6,336 nucleotides of DNA. It comes from Bacteroidales bacterium. GTDB lineage: Bacteria > Bacteroidota > Bacteroidia > Bacteroidales > JALTDM01. The position numbers and the translations under genes are program-made. This document shows positions 5,507 through 6,336 of this stretch, in pieces (the stretch's first letter is position 1; the number at the start of each line of letters is the position of its first letter). The stretch is taken from the NCBI GenBank assembly GCA_027073875.1, contig JALTEO010000312.1, forward strand, positions 1 to 6,336, read 5' to 3'. The notes below the pieces were generated by a model. It saw only the letters and a program-made list of their open reading frames with translations. It was not told the DNA's origin and ran no database searches.

Positions 5507-6166
5507 ATGGAAAAACCAATTATCGCCCCATCACTATTGTCAGCTGATTTTTTAGAATTAGGCAAAGAAATAGAAATGATAAATGCCAGTGAAGCCGGTT
5601 GGTTTCATTTGGATATTATGGACGGAAAATTTGTTCCGAATATTACTTTCGGTTTTCCCGTTATCAAGCAAATAAAATCGTTGGCAAAGAAACCATTGGA
5701 TGTTCATCTGATGATTGAGCAACCGGAACGGTATATTGCTGATTTTCAGCAAGCCGGAGCCGACATTCTGACTGTTCATTATGAGGTAGTCAACCACTTA
5801 CATCGTGTCATTTATGCCATTAAAGAAAACGGAATGAAAGCCGGTGTGGCACTTAATCCGCATACACCCGTGGAATGTTTACAAGATATTATCCGCGATG
5901 TAGATATGGTATTGATAATGTCTGTCAATCCGGGTTTTGGCGGGCAAAAATTTATTTCCCAGTCGTTGGCAAAAATTGCCCGTCTGAAAGAAATGATTGT
6001 AGATGCTCAGACACAAACACTTATTGAAGTAGATGGTGGCGTTGACAGTTCCAATGCCATAGACTTGGTACTTGCCGGTGCCGATGTATTGGTGTCGGGT
6101 AGTTTTGTCTTTAAATCTGAGAATCCGCAAGAAACCATTAAAAATTTAAAAGCGGTAAAGGAATAA
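5507..6166 (+). CDS. rpe: Ribulose-phosphate 3-epimerase
   Basis: Pentose-phosphate enzyme that interconverts D-ribulose 5-phosphate and D-xylulose 5-phosphate; a cytosolic TIM barrel of 219 aa, the normal size. Motifs in order: IIAPSLLSADF (5-15), HLDIMDGKFVPN (H34, D36), DVHLMI (H67), NPGFGGQ (141-147, phosphate binding) and IEVDGGV (D176). H34, D36, H67 and D176 are the expected metal and acid-base residues, all intact, and AGADVLVSGSFVF closes the phosphate site. The start at 5507 is chosen because family members begin a few residues before IIAPSLL and because an in-frame ATG at 5480 lies within the promoter. It has its own promoter and is convergent with the next gene, so it is probably monocistronic. 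No clear Shine-Dalgarno. Confidence 0.96.
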   Translation: MEKPIIAPSLLSADFLELGKEIEMINASEAGWFHLDIMDGKFVPNITFGFPVIKQIKSLAKKPLDVHLMIEQPERYIADFQQAGADILTVHYEVVNHLHRVIYAIKENGMKAGVALNPHTPVECLQDIIRDVDMVLIMSVNPGFGGQKFISQSLAKIARLKEMIVDAQTQTLIEVDGGVDSSNAIDLVLAGADVLVSGSFVFKSENPQETIKNLKAVKE

Positions 6167-6208
6167 ATTCTATTCCAACAAGAATGTTCTTCCTTTTAAC
6201 ATCTGATA

Positions 6209-6336
6209 TCATTTCTTTTTCAGCGAAAAATGTTTTGCCACCCATTTAGGAACCATTATAGCACCAATAATCAAATACGGATAATAAGTAACTATTCGCC
6301 ACAGAAAAGCCATGAGTCCGACAAAAGCCAACGGCA
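6209..6336 (-). CDS. C-terminus of a membrane protein, probably LPG-synthase TM/YbhN (UPF0104) flippase-like
   Basis: Only the last 41 codons and the TGA stop (6209-6211) are in the window; the gene continues beyond the right edge. The visible peptide has a hydrophobic helix (PLAFVGLMAFLWRIVTYYPY), a second short one (LIIGAIMVP) and a basic tail ending KKK. The pattern of an aromatic W-R-x-x-T/S-Y-Y-P-Y-L helix followed by IGAI..P+W and a lysine-rich tail recalls the end of the lysylphosphatidylglycerol-synthase transmembrane domain family, common in Bacteroidota. The frame is the only open one at this edge in this direction with a membrane-protein character. It converges with rpe, with 42 bp between the two stops. 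The family is a recollection from a short tail, so only moderately sure. Confidence 0.6.
   Translation of the reverse strand, partial: PLAFVGLMAFLWRIVTYYPYLIIGAIMVPKWVAKHFSLKKK

Noticed and set aside
5074..5565. Long minus-strand open frame, with further open frames on both strands in 5064-5507
   Set aside because: The translations are made from palindromic repeats (SFPRKWESQ-type and proline/serine-rich peptides), and the longest runs across the rpe promoter and start and the sucC terminator. No real gene is supported.
6160..6176. GGAATA / TATTCC hairpin at the rpe stop codon
   Set aside because: Only six AT-rich pairs and no T run behind it; not a credible terminator.
1..6336. CRISPR array, tRNA, rRNA, riboswitch, defence or toxin-antitoxin system
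   Set aside because: No regularly spaced repeats with unique spacers, no tRNA-like cloverleaf noticed, and every protein-coding stretch is explained by a housekeeping or known membrane family. I see no new multi-gene system.

Overview
The window reads as an ordinary chromosomal segment of a member of the Bacteroidota. The evidence is the AT-rich base composition, start codons preceded by A/T-rich leaders with no clear Shine-Dalgarno sequence, a TTG / TAnnTTTG promoter of the Bacteroidota type ahead of rpe, and protein variants (SucC, the TrmH/SpoU methyltransferase, MtaB) that resemble the Bacteroidota forms I know. Order or genus cannot be fixed from the sequence alone.

Layout: (1) 1-2232, plus strand, a tightly packed three-gene run. 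It holds the C-terminal part of the tRNA methylthiotransferase MtaB (entering from the left edge), an inositol-monophosphatase-family phosphatase overlapping it by 11 bp, and a 10-TM EamA/DMT transporter 3 bp later. (2) 2233-2411, a convergent intergenic stretch with a 7-bp tandem array and ATTCC/GGAAT inverted repeats. (3) 2412-3764, minus strand, a PrsW-family membrane protease downstream of a TrmH/SpoU-family RNA methyltransferase, with a 9-bp tandem array in the protease leader. (4) 3765-3839, a divergent AT-rich intergenic stretch. (5) 3840-5030, plus strand, sucC (succinyl-CoA synthetase beta subunit), ended by a textbook intrinsic terminator and with no sucD next to it. (6) 5092-5465, a non-coding block made of degenerate palindromic repeats, including a roughly 110-bp element with imperfect terminal inverted repeats. 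(7) 5507-6166, plus strand, rpe (ribulose-phosphate 3-epimerase) with its own promoter. (8) 6209-6336, minus strand, the last 41 residues of a membrane protein resembling the LPG-synthase/YbhN (UPF0104) flippase-like family, leaving the window at the right edge.

The genes are housekeeping functions: tRNA and RNA modification, the TCA cycle, the pentose-phosphate pathway, phosphate-ester hydrolysis, transport and membrane proteolysis. They do not form one pathway, and only mtaB-phosphatase-transporter looks like a real operon. I found no defence system, mobile gene, CRISPR array or RNA gene. The least ordinary content is the repeat material between genes. The ATTCC...GGAAT family occurs in two intergenic regions, and one 109-bp unit looks like a non-autonomous (MITE-like) element.
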